The notes under the pieces were generated by a model. That model saw only the letters and a program-made list of their open reading frames with translations, ran no database searches and was not told the origin of the DNA. Both the position numbers and the translations under genes were made by a program. Positions 26,114 through 34,718 of a stretch of 64,000 bases of DNA are shown here, piece by piece. This DNA is from CAJFUR01 sp904420575 (lineage in GTDB: Bacteria; Actinomycetota; Coriobacteriia; Coriobacteriales; Eggerthellaceae): positions 2,108,001 to 2,172,000 of the forward strand of contig OZ221973.1 of assembly GCA_965119745.1 (NCBI GenBank). The letters run 5' to 3'. The stretch's first letter is position 1, and every line of letters starts with the position of its first letter.

Positions 26114-26962
26114 TCATCGGCCCTTGCGCAGGCGGCGTCCGGCTGCCAGGCATATGATACAGGCCACCAGGGTCGTCACCAACCACACAGCGCCCATGCC
26201 CATCCAAAAACCAAGCGGGTACATGCAAATCAGCAGGCTGTCGATGCCGAACGTCCAGTTGCCCTGCGGGAAGAACACCCCGTGGAACGCGGCGAACAGG
26301 CCGTTGAAGTCGAGCGCCGCCCACAGGCCGGCCGCGGCCAGGGCCACCACCAGCACCGCCGGCGCCACGGTGAGCGCCCCGCCCGCCGCCCGGCGCCTGC
26401 CCGTGGCCACGAGCGCGATCAGCAGTGCGGCCGCCAGCGCCGCGGCGCCCCAGAGCATCGGCACGGCCGTGCGGACGAGCCGGTTGCAGTCTTCCAGGTG
26501 GGACACGGCGTCGCGGTCGAGCGCGTAGGCGTCGCCCACCCCGGCCAACGCCGTGAAGGCGACCTGCGCGGGAGAGGCGGACGGGGGATTCTCCACCACG
26601 TCGCGCGCCGCCTGGCTCCAGCGGCCGCGCACGGGCGACTGCTCGCCGCTGGCCTCGCGCGCGGCGTCCAGGATGCGCTGCGCGAGCACGTCCTGCGCGC
26701 CCTGCGTCCCGAGTGCGGATCGCCCGTAGTCGTCCACGGTGAAGTCGCGCGTGGCCACCGCCAGCGCCGTCAGCTGCGCGGGCGCGTAGGGCGTGTCCTC
26801 GAAGTTGCTGGTGGCCTGCGAGAGCAGCTGCGTCGTGACCGGCAGGCAGCACGCCCCGAACCCCGCCGCCACCAGCGTCACGGCCAGCGCCACGCAGGCG
26901 AGCGCCGCCGCCGTGTTCGCGAGCGCGCCCCCGCGCGCCCGCGCCGTGCCATCGTCCCTCAT
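26114..26962 (-). CDS. DUF1461 integral membrane protein
   Basis: A 282-aa membrane protein with an N-terminal helix, a ~120-residue extracytoplasmic loop and three or four C-terminal helices. The conserved motif FHGVFFPQGNWTFGIDS (about 220-236) followed by LICMYPLGFW is the DUF1461/TIGR01906 signature. Its function is unknown. It lies just upstream of gltX on the same strand (55 bases to its start), so the two probably share a transcript. Confidence 0.82.
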   Translation of the reverse strand: MRDDGTARARGGALANTAAALACVALAVTLVAAGFGACCLPVTTQLLSQATSNFEDTPYAPAQLTALAVATRDFTVDDYGRSALGTQGAQDVLAQRILDAAREASGEQSPVRGRWSQAARDVVENPPSASPAQVAFTALAGVGDAYALDRDAVSHLEDCNRLVRTAVPMLWGAAALAAALLIALVATGRRRAAGGALTVAPAVLVVALAAAGLWAALDFNGLFAAFHGVFFPQGNWTFGIDSLLICMYPLGFWMGMGAVWLVTTLVACIICLAAGRRLRKGR

Positions 26963-26980
26963 GCGAACCCCTATCCGTCC

Positions 26981-27142
26981 TGCGCCTTGCGGCCAGCGCC
27001 GCCTCAGCGCGTCCTATGGCCGGCCGCCCTCTGCGCCGCCGCTCGCCAAGCCGCCTGCTCTCCCGTCCACCTGCGGCCTTCCCTGTCCTGCGCCTCGCGG
27101 CCTGCGCCGCACCTGTCCGCCTCGCGGCCAGCGCCGCGCAGG
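26981..27142. repeat. Three degenerate copies of a 20-bp GC-rich repeat
   Basis: Copies of CGCCTYGCGGCCWGCGCCGC start near 26983, 27091 and 27119, in the gap between the DUF1461 gene and the ATP-grasp-like gene. They differ by one or two bases. Role unknown; they may be slippage products or binding sites. Confidence 0.5.
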
Positions 27143-27144
27143 TT

Positions 27145-28542
27145 CTATTCCCCGGCTTCCACGTCCACCCAGATGGTCGCCGCCGTGATGCCCTGCATGT
27201 CCTTCGATATGGTGGGCTTGGGTCCCAGGCGGGAGAAAACGCCCGTGAACGTGCCGTCGTAGAGGTACAGGCCGTTCAGGTTGTTGTAGCACGCGGGCTC
27301 GGTGCGCACCTGGGAATCGGCCAGGTGCTCGATGCCCTCGTCCGGGGGCAGCGTCTCCGTCTTGAACGGGCGGATGTAGCGCTGCACGACGAACGGGTAG
27401 CCGGCGCGCCCGTTGGCGAAGCGGTCGATGACGCCCTCCCATTCCTGCTGGGTCAGGGAGCAGCCGGCATACACCTGGTCGGCGCCGTAATGGTCGGTCG
27501 GCTTGACGATCCATTCGTCCTTGTTCGCGCGTATCTGCGGCACGTTGACGTAGTCGTCGTCCAGAAACGCGGTCAGCGGCACCGTCTCTTCCACGAAGGA
27601 CACCTCGTCGGCGTCCAGAAACGCCGTGGTCGCAGGGTCGAACAGCACCTTGAATATCTGCTTGTCGTGCGCAAGGTGCCCGGCGAAGCTGCCGATGAGC
27701 GCCACTTTCTGGGCCCGCACGGCGTCGATGAGCTGCTGGGACTCGTCCCAGTGGTCGATCACGTCGTTCGTGACGCAGCGGCGCCACACCGCGTCGATGC
27801 GTTGCCCCTGGCCGTCGCGCAGCACCTCGCCGTCGAAGGAGAGCTCCCGCACGTCGGCGACGGCGCACGGCACGCCGCGGCGCTCGAACAGCTGCGCGAA
27901 CACGCGGAACTCGTCGACGACGGCGTTCTCCAGGAAGTCGACGATGGCCACGCGCGGGGAGGCCACCCGGTTCTCGTAGGTCCCGTAGATGTGCAGGAAC
28001 GTGTCCACCCACGACTCGAACAGCTCGCAGCCCGCCACCTGATGGCGGCCCGCGAACTCGCGGAACGTCGCCGAGCCGGCGATGGATGCCGTGATCTCGC
28101 GGTTCTCGTTCATGCCCGACGAGCCGTCGGCGTTGAACTCGCAGAATTTCACGCGGAAGTCGTCCTCGTTCAGAAACGTGTCCACGCGGGCGAACGGCAG
28201 CACCGAATCGTAGCCGCGCGGCAGGCAGACGAGCTCTTCCAAGCGCGGATCGAGGGAGAACGCGCGGCGGTAGTCGGGATCGGCCTGGTAATGCTCGATG
28301 ACCTTGACCAGGATGCGGTGCGCCATCTCCGCCGTGCGCTTCATGACGTCGTAGGTGCGCTGGCCGAACAGCCGCGGAACGAAGGTGGACTCCACCACCT
28401 CGTGATGGCAGATGGCGGTGGACGCCTGCATGTAGGCGCGCGCGGCCCGTCGGCCTTCCACGTCCCCGTGCAGGGATTCCAGGATGGAGAAGTACTCGCG
28501 CGTGTAGTCCGCGTTGGTGGGCTGGGCGTTTTCTGTGCTCAT
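27145..28542 (-). CDS. ATP-grasp-like protein, glutathionylspermidine-synthase related
   Basis: A 465-aa cytoplasmic protein resembling the glutathionylspermidine synthase/circularly permuted ATP-grasp group. Typical segments are VKFCEFNADGSSGMNENRE (about 132-150), FKVLFDP, and a nucleotide-binding-like stretch NKDEWIVKPTDHYGADQVYAG, followed by YPFVVQRYIRP. Such enzymes form amide bonds using ATP. Coriobacteria make neither glutathione nor trypanothione as far as I know, so the real substrate is likely another amine or peptide. It is divergent from metK and probably monocistronic. Start ATG 28542 follows GAAGGAAAGG. Confidence 0.72.
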   Translation of the reverse strand: MSTENAQPTNADYTREYFSILESLHGDVEGRRAARAYMQASTAICHHEVVESTFVPRLFGQRTYDVMKRTAEMAHRILVKVIEHYQADPDYRRAFSLDPRLEELVCLPRGYDSVLPFARVDTFLNEDDFRVKFCEFNADGSSGMNENREITASIAGSATFREFAGRHQVAGCELFESWVDTFLHIYGTYENRVASPRVAIVDFLENAVVDEFRVFAQLFERRGVPCAVADVRELSFDGEVLRDGQGQRIDAVWRRCVTNDVIDHWDESQQLIDAVRAQKVALIGSFAGHLAHDKQIFKVLFDPATTAFLDADEVSFVEETVPLTAFLDDDYVNVPQIRANKDEWIVKPTDHYGADQVYAGCSLTQQEWEGVIDRFANGRAGYPFVVQRYIRPFKTETLPPDEGIEHLADSQVRTEPACYNNLNGLYLYDGTFTGVFSRLGPKPTISKDMQGITAATIWVDVEAGE

Positions 28543-28669
28543 GGAGGCGGCCTTTCCTTCGACGTGCGGCGCATGTTATCCGGACAAGCGTACCACAACG
28601 GGCCGGCTTTGTTCGTGGTTGTATCCCGGACGAAATATGCCCGTTGGCGGCCGATTCCCCGCTGCGCCC

Positions 28670-28698
28670 TTGTGCGCGAGGCGCATTCAGGGTACTAT
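28670..28698 (+). promoter_or_regulatory. metK promoter
   Basis: TTGTGC (28670-28675), a 17-bp spacer and TACTAT (28693-28698). Initiation near 28705 would place about 65 nt ahead of the riboswitch aptamer. Confidence 0.5.
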
Positions 28699-28770
28699 CG
28701 TCGGGTTTGCGGGCGCGCGGCCTTTCGGCGCGGGTTGCCCGGACGCTGCGGGCCGCAGGTCCCGCTATCC

Positions 28771-28862
28771 GTTTTATCGAGAGTCGGGGGAGAGAGTTGG
28801 CTCGATGATCCCGGCACCAACCTGGCCCGTCGTGCCAAGGTGGTACAGCCGACAGCGATGAA
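28771..28862 (+). promoter_or_regulatory. SAM riboswitch (SAM-I clan) upstream of metK
   Basis: The block from TTTATCGAGAG to the ribosome site shows the S-box core: a GGCTCGATGATCCCGGCA segment (compare GGCCCGATGAAACCCGGCA in SAM-I), flanked by GTTGG/CCAAC as P2. A P3 stem follows, formed by ACCTGGC with GCCAAGGT, and then AAGGTGGTACAGCC. P1 can form from ATCG plus GTCGG with CCGAC plus CGAT. No P4 hairpin is visible between P3 and P1, unlike classical SAM-I, so it may be a SAM-I/IV-like variant. The 3' arm of P1 ends directly at the AAGGAGG site, suggesting control of translation: high SAM would close the site and lower SAM synthetase. Confidence 0.85.
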
Positions 28863-28872
28863 GGAGGAGTTC

Positions 28873-30138
28873 ATGGCTCAAGTTGAATCGTCGTACGTCT
28901 TCACGTCCGAATCCGTGACGGAAGGCCATCCGGACAAGGTGTGCGACCAGATATCCGACGCGGTGCTCGACGCCATCCTGGCGAAGGAGACCGAGCTGGC
29001 GGCCGCCGGCTACATCGCGCCGAACGGCCAGCCGGCCGACCCGGCGCAGGTGCGTTGCGCGTGCGAGACGCTGGCCACCACCGGCATGGTGTTCGTGACC
29101 GGCGAGATCCGCACGCAGGCCTATGTGGACGTTCCCGGCATCGTGCGCGAGGTGCTGCGCGACATCGGCTACGACCGCGCGAAGTACGGCTTCGACTGCG
29201 AGACGTGCGGCGTCATCAACGCCATCCACGAGCAGAGCCCGGACATCGCGCTCGGCGTCGACACGTCGTGGGAGGCCCAGCACGGATGCGCCGGCGACGA
29301 CCCGTACGACGCGGTGGGCGCGGGCGACCAGGGCATGGTGTTCGGCTACGCCTGCAACGAGACGAAGACGCTCATGCCCCTGCCCATCTACCTGGCGCAC
29401 CGCCTGGCCGAGCGACTGGCCGCGGTGCGCAAGGACGGCACCATGCCGTATTTGCGCCCCGACGGCAAGACGCAGGTTTCCGTGCGCTACGTGGACGGCC
29501 GCCCGACGTGCGTGGAGAAGGTGGTCGTGTCCACGCAGCACGCCGACGACGTGGAGCATGCCTCGCTCAAGGCCGCGCTCGTCGAGCACGTCGTGGAGCC
29601 GGTGCTGGCGGCCGAGGGCGTGGAGCTGGCCGACGACGCCGAGATCCACGTGAATCCCACCGGCCGCTTCGTCATCGGCGGCCCCATGGGGGACGCGGGC
29701 CTCACGGGCCGCAAGATCATCGTGGACACCTACGGCGGCATGGGCCGCCACGGCGGCGGGGCGTTCTCCGGCAAGGACTGCACGAAGGTGGACCGCTCTG
29801 CCGCCTACGCCGCGCGCTGGGTGGCGAAGAACGTGGTGGCCGCCGGGCTTGCCGACCGCTGCGAGATCCAGGTGGCCTACGCCATCGGCATGGCGCGCCC
29901 GGTGAGCGTGATGGTGGAGACGTTCGGCACGAACAAGGTGGACGAGGCCGCCATCGAGCGCGCGGTGGGCGAGGTGTTCGACCTGCGTCCCGCTGCCATC
30001 GTCGACGGGCTGGATCTGCGCCGCCCCATCTACCGCAAGACGGCCGCCTACGGCCACTTCGGCCGCGAGCTCCCCGAATTCACCTGGGAGCGCACCGACA
30101 AGGCCGACGAGCTGCGCCGCGCCTGCGGGCTGGCATAG
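28873..30138 (+). CDS. metK: S-adenosylmethionine synthetase
   Basis: Makes SAM from methionine and ATP. A 421-aa protein with all main motifs: GHPDKVCDQISDAVLDA near the N-terminus (active-site His), GAGDQGMVFGYA in the middle, and GGGAFSGKDCTKVDRSAAY in the C-terminal domain. The ATG at 28873 follows AAGGAGGAG. Directly upstream is a SAM riboswitch, so the enzyme is feedback-controlled by its product. It appears monocistronic and is followed by a 20-bp tandem repeat. Confidence 0.97.
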   Translation: MAQVESSYVFTSESVTEGHPDKVCDQISDAVLDAILAKETELAAAGYIAPNGQPADPAQVRCACETLATTGMVFVTGEIRTQAYVDVPGIVREVLRDIGYDRAKYGFDCETCGVINAIHEQSPDIALGVDTSWEAQHGCAGDDPYDAVGAGDQGMVFGYACNETKTLMPLPIYLAHRLAERLAAVRKDGTMPYLRPDGKTQVSVRYVDGRPTCVEKVVVSTQHADDVEHASLKAALVEHVVEPVLAAEGVELADDAEIHVNPTGRFVIGGPMGDAGLTGRKIIVDTYGGMGRHGGGAFSGKDCTKVDRSAAYAARWVAKNVVAAGLADRCEIQVAYAIGMARPVSVMVETFGTNKVDEAAIERAVGEVFDLRPAAIVDGLDLRRPIYRKTAAYGHFGRELPEFTWERTDKADELRRACGLA

Positions 30139-30190
30139 GCCGCTAGCCCGTGCGAGGGCCCGGCCGCGCCGCAAAGGCGGGCGGCCGGCC

Positions 30191-30250
30191 CAACGACGCG
30201 CCCATGGGGCCAACGACGCGCCCATGGGGCCAACGACGCGCCCATGGGGC
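30191..30250. repeat. Three perfect 20-bp tandem repeats
   Basis: The unit CAACGACGCGCCCATGGGGC occurs exactly three times, 30191-30210, 30211-30230 and 30231-30250. Each unit contains the near-palindrome GCGCCCATGGGGC. It lies 50 bases after metK. The identical copies point to recent expansion or conserved protein-binding sites. Confidence 0.9.
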
Positions 30251-30714
30251 GAAGGAAACGTCATCGGTGCAGCCGGTTCGCAAAGAGCCGCGCCAGCAGC
30301 ACGCAGACCCATGGTGCATGACTCCCGCTTTCCGCGTCCCTCTGGCGTGCTGGGCGAAAAGCACGCGCTTGTGGTAGGCGGCCTTCCGACCTTCGCGCCT
30401 TCGAGGCCCGCTGGACGAAATCGCCTCGATTCTTTGTCCTTTACAAGAAATAATGAATTATTTGCTTTGCTGATCAGGGGGTTTCCCTCAAAGCTTTCGG
30501 TGGAGAAGCCCCAAGAGACGCGGAATCCACGGAATGGACGCGATTTTGTCCACGCCGCCCTTGTTGCGTGCCGAAGCGTCCCGCCGCGTAAGTGCCAGAG
30601 GGGAAGGCGACGAGGGCGAAGAGGACATCATGGCGATAGAGGTTCGAAGGAGCAGGGTGCCATGCGCGCGGAGCCCGGCTTGGCACGGGCGGGGAAGCGG
30701 TATACTGCTGCATC
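30251..30714. other. Intergenic region with an AT-rich palindrome and priA promoter
   Basis: No supported gene. At 30448-30463, AAATAAT-GA-ATTATTT is a perfect 7-bp inverted repeat in an AT-rich patch (about 30430-30475) that is unusual for this GC-rich sequence and could be an operator or transcription start region. The last 35 bases hold the priA promoter. Confidence 0.5.
30680..30706 (+). promoter_or_regulatory. priA promoter giving a leaderless message
   Basis: TTGGCA (30680-30685), a 15-bp spacer, and TATACT (30701-30706). The ATG of priA begins nine bases after the -10 box and no Shine-Dalgarno lies between, so transcription should start at or within two bases of the start codon. Confidence 0.55.
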
Positions 30715-33195
30715 ATGAGACTCGCATCGGTCATACTGGACATCCCCACGCAGGCGCTCGACACGCCGTACACCTACCTCGTGCCCGAAGACGCGCCGGC
30801 GGAGGCAGCCGAGCTGCCCGTCTTGGTGGGCTGCGCCGTGCTGGTGCCGTTCGGGCACCGGCAGGCGGTGGGTTTCGTGGTGGCGCTCGAAGAGGTGGAT
30901 CCCGCAGTTTCGGAAAGGCCGGGCGCGGACGCCGAGGAAGCGCCGCACGAAGCGCATTACGGCTTCGGCGCCCAATACGAGGATGCCGGCCCGCGCGCGC
31001 GCCGCTCGCGTGCCGGCATCGACCTGGGCAGGCTCAAGCCCATCGTGCGCGCGCTGTCCAAGCCGTACTTCGACGAGGAAGGCGCCGCATGCGCCCAGTG
31101 GCTCTCCGAGCGCTACCTGGCGCCGCTCTCTTCGTGCGTGCGCCTGTTCACGCCGCCGGGCGGCGTGCCGCGCATGGTGCGCGCGCGCGAGGGCTATTGG
31201 CGGCTGGAGGAACCGGCCGTGGGCGAGGTGGACGACCGCTGGGTGGTGCCCGGCCCGGCGTTCGGCTCCTTCGAGCCGCGCAAGAACGCCGTCAAGCAGG
31301 CGTCCATCGTGGCGGCCTTGCGCGCGGGCGAGCTGCGCGTGGCGGAGCTGACCGCCGAGTTCGGCGCCGTGTCCTCGCCGCTCAAGACGCTGGAGCGCCA
31401 GGGCGTCGTGCGCGTGGAGCGCCGCCGCAGGATGCGCGGAGTGCCGGTCGACTCGCTCCGCCAACCTGCGGCCCCTGGTTCCGCCGGCCTGCCGGCCGGC
31501 AGGCCTGCGCGCGTTCAACCTGCGGCCTTCACGCCCAGCCCCAAGCCCGCCCTCACACCCGGGCAGGCCGAGGCGCTGCGCGTCATAAACGAGGCGAGAG
31601 CGGCCGCGCGCGGGGACGTGGTGGTGGTGGACGGCGTCACGGGCTCGGGCAAGACCGAGGTGTACCTGCAGGCCATCGAGGCGACTCTGGCGGCCGGGCG
31701 CACGGCCTGCGTGCTCGTGCCCGAGATATCGCTCACGCCCCAGACCGTGGCGCGCTTCCGTGGCCGCTTCGGCGACCTGGTGGCCGTCATGCATTCGCGC
31801 ATGGGGCAGGGCGAGCGCTACGACCAGTGGGACTTCATCCGCAGCGGCCAGGCGCGCGTGGTCGTAGGCGCCCGCAGCGCGCTGTTCACGCCCCTGCGCG
31901 ACGTGGGGCTCGTCGTCATCGACGAGGAACACGAGGGCTCCTACAAGCAGGACAGCGCGCCGCGCTACGTGGCGCGCGACGTGGCGGCCTGGATGGTCCG
32001 CCGCAGCGGAGGGGCGCTCGTCCTGGGCAGCGCCACGCCCTCCATCGAGGCGCTGTACGCGTGCGCGAAGGATCCGCGGTGGCATCACGTGGCGCTGTCC
32101 GAGCGCGCGAACGGCAAGCCCTTGCCCAAGGTGGAGGTCGTGGACATGGCGCAGGAGTTCCATGCCGGGTCGCGCTCCATGTTCTCGGGGCGCCTTGTGC
32201 GCGCGCTCGGGGAGGAGCTGGCGGCCGGCCGCAAGGCGGTGCTGCTGCTCAACCAGCGCGGGTTCGCGAAGTTCTTGCTGTGCCGGGACTGCGGGTTCGT
32301 GCCGGAGTGCCCGTCGTGCTCCACCTCGCTCACCTACCACGAGCGCGGCGCCCTTCTGGCGTGCCACCACTGCGGCTACCGCATCCCCGTGCCGCCCGTG
32401 TGTCCGGAATGCGGCAGCCCCTACCTGAAGAAGTTCGGTGCGGGCACGCAGCGCGTGGAGGCCGAGCTGCGCGCGCTTCTGGACGGCCTGCCGGGCGTGG
32501 GCCCAAACGTGCCCATCGTGCGCATGGATGCCGACACCACCACGGGCAAGGGAGCGCACCAGCGCCTGCTGGAGCAGTTCGCGGCGGCCGACGCCGCCGT
32601 GCTGCTGGGCACGCAGATGATCGCCAAGGGACTCGACTTCGACGACGTGACGCTCGTCGGCGTCATCAACGCCGACACGCAGCTGCACCTGCCCGACTAC
32701 CGTGCGGGGGAGCGCACGTTCTCGCTCGTCGAGCAGGTGGCCGGCCGGGCGGGCCGCGCCGATCTGCCCGGCCGCGTGCTCGTGCAGACCTACGAGGCCG
32801 ACGCCGTGGCCATCCGCGCGGCGGCTTCCTACGACCGCGCGCTCTTCCTGCGCGACGAGCTTCCCAAGCGCAAGATGCTTGGGTATCCGCCCTACGTGCG
32901 CATGGCCAACGTGCTCGTGTGGGGCAAGGAGGAGGAAGGCGTGCGGCGCGTGGCGGCCGAGCTGCACGGGGCGCTGTCCGCCCGCGTGCGCGACTTCGGC
33001 GGGGAGGCGTGGGACGTGCTTCCCGCCAGCCCGTGCGTGCTGGCGAAGCTGCGCGGGGCGTATCGCTGGCATATCGTGGTGAAGTGCCCCCTGGAGGGCG
33101 ACCTGTCCGGCGTGCTTGCGCCGCTGTTCCGCGCGCGCAAGGCCGACCCTGCCGCGAACGTGGCCGTGGACGTGGATCCCGACGACCTGCTGTGA
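30715..33195 (+). CDS. priA: Primosomal replication restart helicase PriA
   Basis: An 826-aa 3'-5' helicase that reloads the replisome at collapsed forks. The N-terminal DNA-binding domain begins RLASVILDIP. Walker A is GVTGSGKTEVYLQA near residue 305, the DEAH-type box is VIDEEHEGSYKQ near 402, and the zinc-binding insert has four CxxC pairs from CRDCGFVPECPSC (about 522) to CHHCGYRIP and CPECGSPYL. C-terminal motifs GRAGR and LPG are present. A poorly conserved ~40-residue acidic insert lies near 65-100. Its start is read as leaderless (see promoter). Confidence 0.95.
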   Translation: MRLASVILDIPTQALDTPYTYLVPEDAPAEAAELPVLVGCAVLVPFGHRQAVGFVVALEEVDPAVSERPGADAEEAPHEAHYGFGAQYEDAGPRARRSRAGIDLGRLKPIVRALSKPYFDEEGAACAQWLSERYLAPLSSCVRLFTPPGGVPRMVRAREGYWRLEEPAVGEVDDRWVVPGPAFGSFEPRKNAVKQASIVAALRAGELRVAELTAEFGAVSSPLKTLERQGVVRVERRRRMRGVPVDSLRQPAAPGSAGLPAGRPARVQPAAFTPSPKPALTPGQAEALRVINEARAAARGDVVVVDGVTGSGKTEVYLQAIEATLAAGRTACVLVPEISLTPQTVARFRGRFGDLVAVMHSRMGQGERYDQWDFIRSGQARVVVGARSALFTPLRDVGLVVIDEEHEGSYKQDSAPRYVARDVAAWMVRRSGGALVLGSATPSIEALYACAKDPRWHHVALSERANGKPLPKVEVVDMAQEFHAGSRSMFSGRLVRALGEELAAGRKAVLLLNQRGFAKFLLCRDCGFVPECPSCSTSLTYHERGALLACHHCGYRIPVPPVCPECGSPYLKKFGAGTQRVEAELRALLDGLPGVGPNVPIVRMDADTTTGKGAHQRLLEQFAAADAAVLLGTQMIAKGLDFDDVTLVGVINADTQLHLPDYRAGERTFSLVEQVAGRAGRADLPGRVLVQTYEADAVAIRAAASYDRALFLRDELPKRKMLGYPPYVRMANVLVWGKEEEGVRRVAAELHGALSARVRDFGGEAWDVLPASPCVLAKLRGAYRWHIVVKCPLEGDLSGVLAPLFRARKADPAANVAVDVDPDDLL

Positions 33196-33295
33196 CCGGA
33201 CGCACATCTGGCGGGCGCCGGCGAGGCGCGTGCGGCGCCTCCTTCCGCCTTCCGGGCGTCCGGGTGCGGTTCTCCGGCGATTTCATGGAGGACGC

Positions 33296-33325
33296 TTCAT
33301 CTGCCCGAGGGGTTTGTGGTATATT
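33296..33325 (+). promoter_or_regulatory. Promoter of primary sigma factor gene
   Basis: TATATT (33320-33325) preceded by TGTGG, with a weak -35 TTCATC (33296-33301) at 18 bp. The resulting leader of about 65 nt contains a hairpin. Confidence 0.5.
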
Positions 33326-33359
33326 GTTTGGCTGTATCTTTGTGCCCCTGCCGTGACAT

Positions 33360-33377
33360 GGCGGCAGGCGTGCCGCC
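33360..33377 (+). promoter_or_regulatory. Hairpin in the sigma factor mRNA leader
   Basis: Perfect 7-bp stem GGCGGCA/TGCCGCC with a GGCG loop, ending 20 bases before the GTG start and about five bases before the ribosome site. It may tune translation of the sigma factor. Confidence 0.4.
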
Positions 33378-33397
33378 CTGTTGGAAAGGAAGCTCAC

Positions 33398-34630
<1,233 letters not shown>

Positions 34631-34649
34631 GGCTCTCCAACCCTGCGGA

Positions 34650-34684
34650 GGCGGCCCGGCGTTCGCCGGGCCGCCTTCCTTTTT
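34650..34684 (+). terminator. Intrinsic terminator of rpoD
   Basis: An 11-bp GC-rich stem (GGCGGCCCGGC, 34650-34660, and its complement 34665-34675), a GTTC loop, and then TTCCTTTTT. It is the clearest Rho-independent terminator in the window. Confidence 0.92.
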
Positions 34685-34718
34685 CGCCCCATCCTCACCA
34701 CGATAGGATATCTGCGCC

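Noticed and set aside
30224..30718. Protein starting in the 20-bp tandem repeats upstream of priA
   Set aside because: The frame crosses the AT-rich palindrome and the priA promoter and has no recognisable domain.
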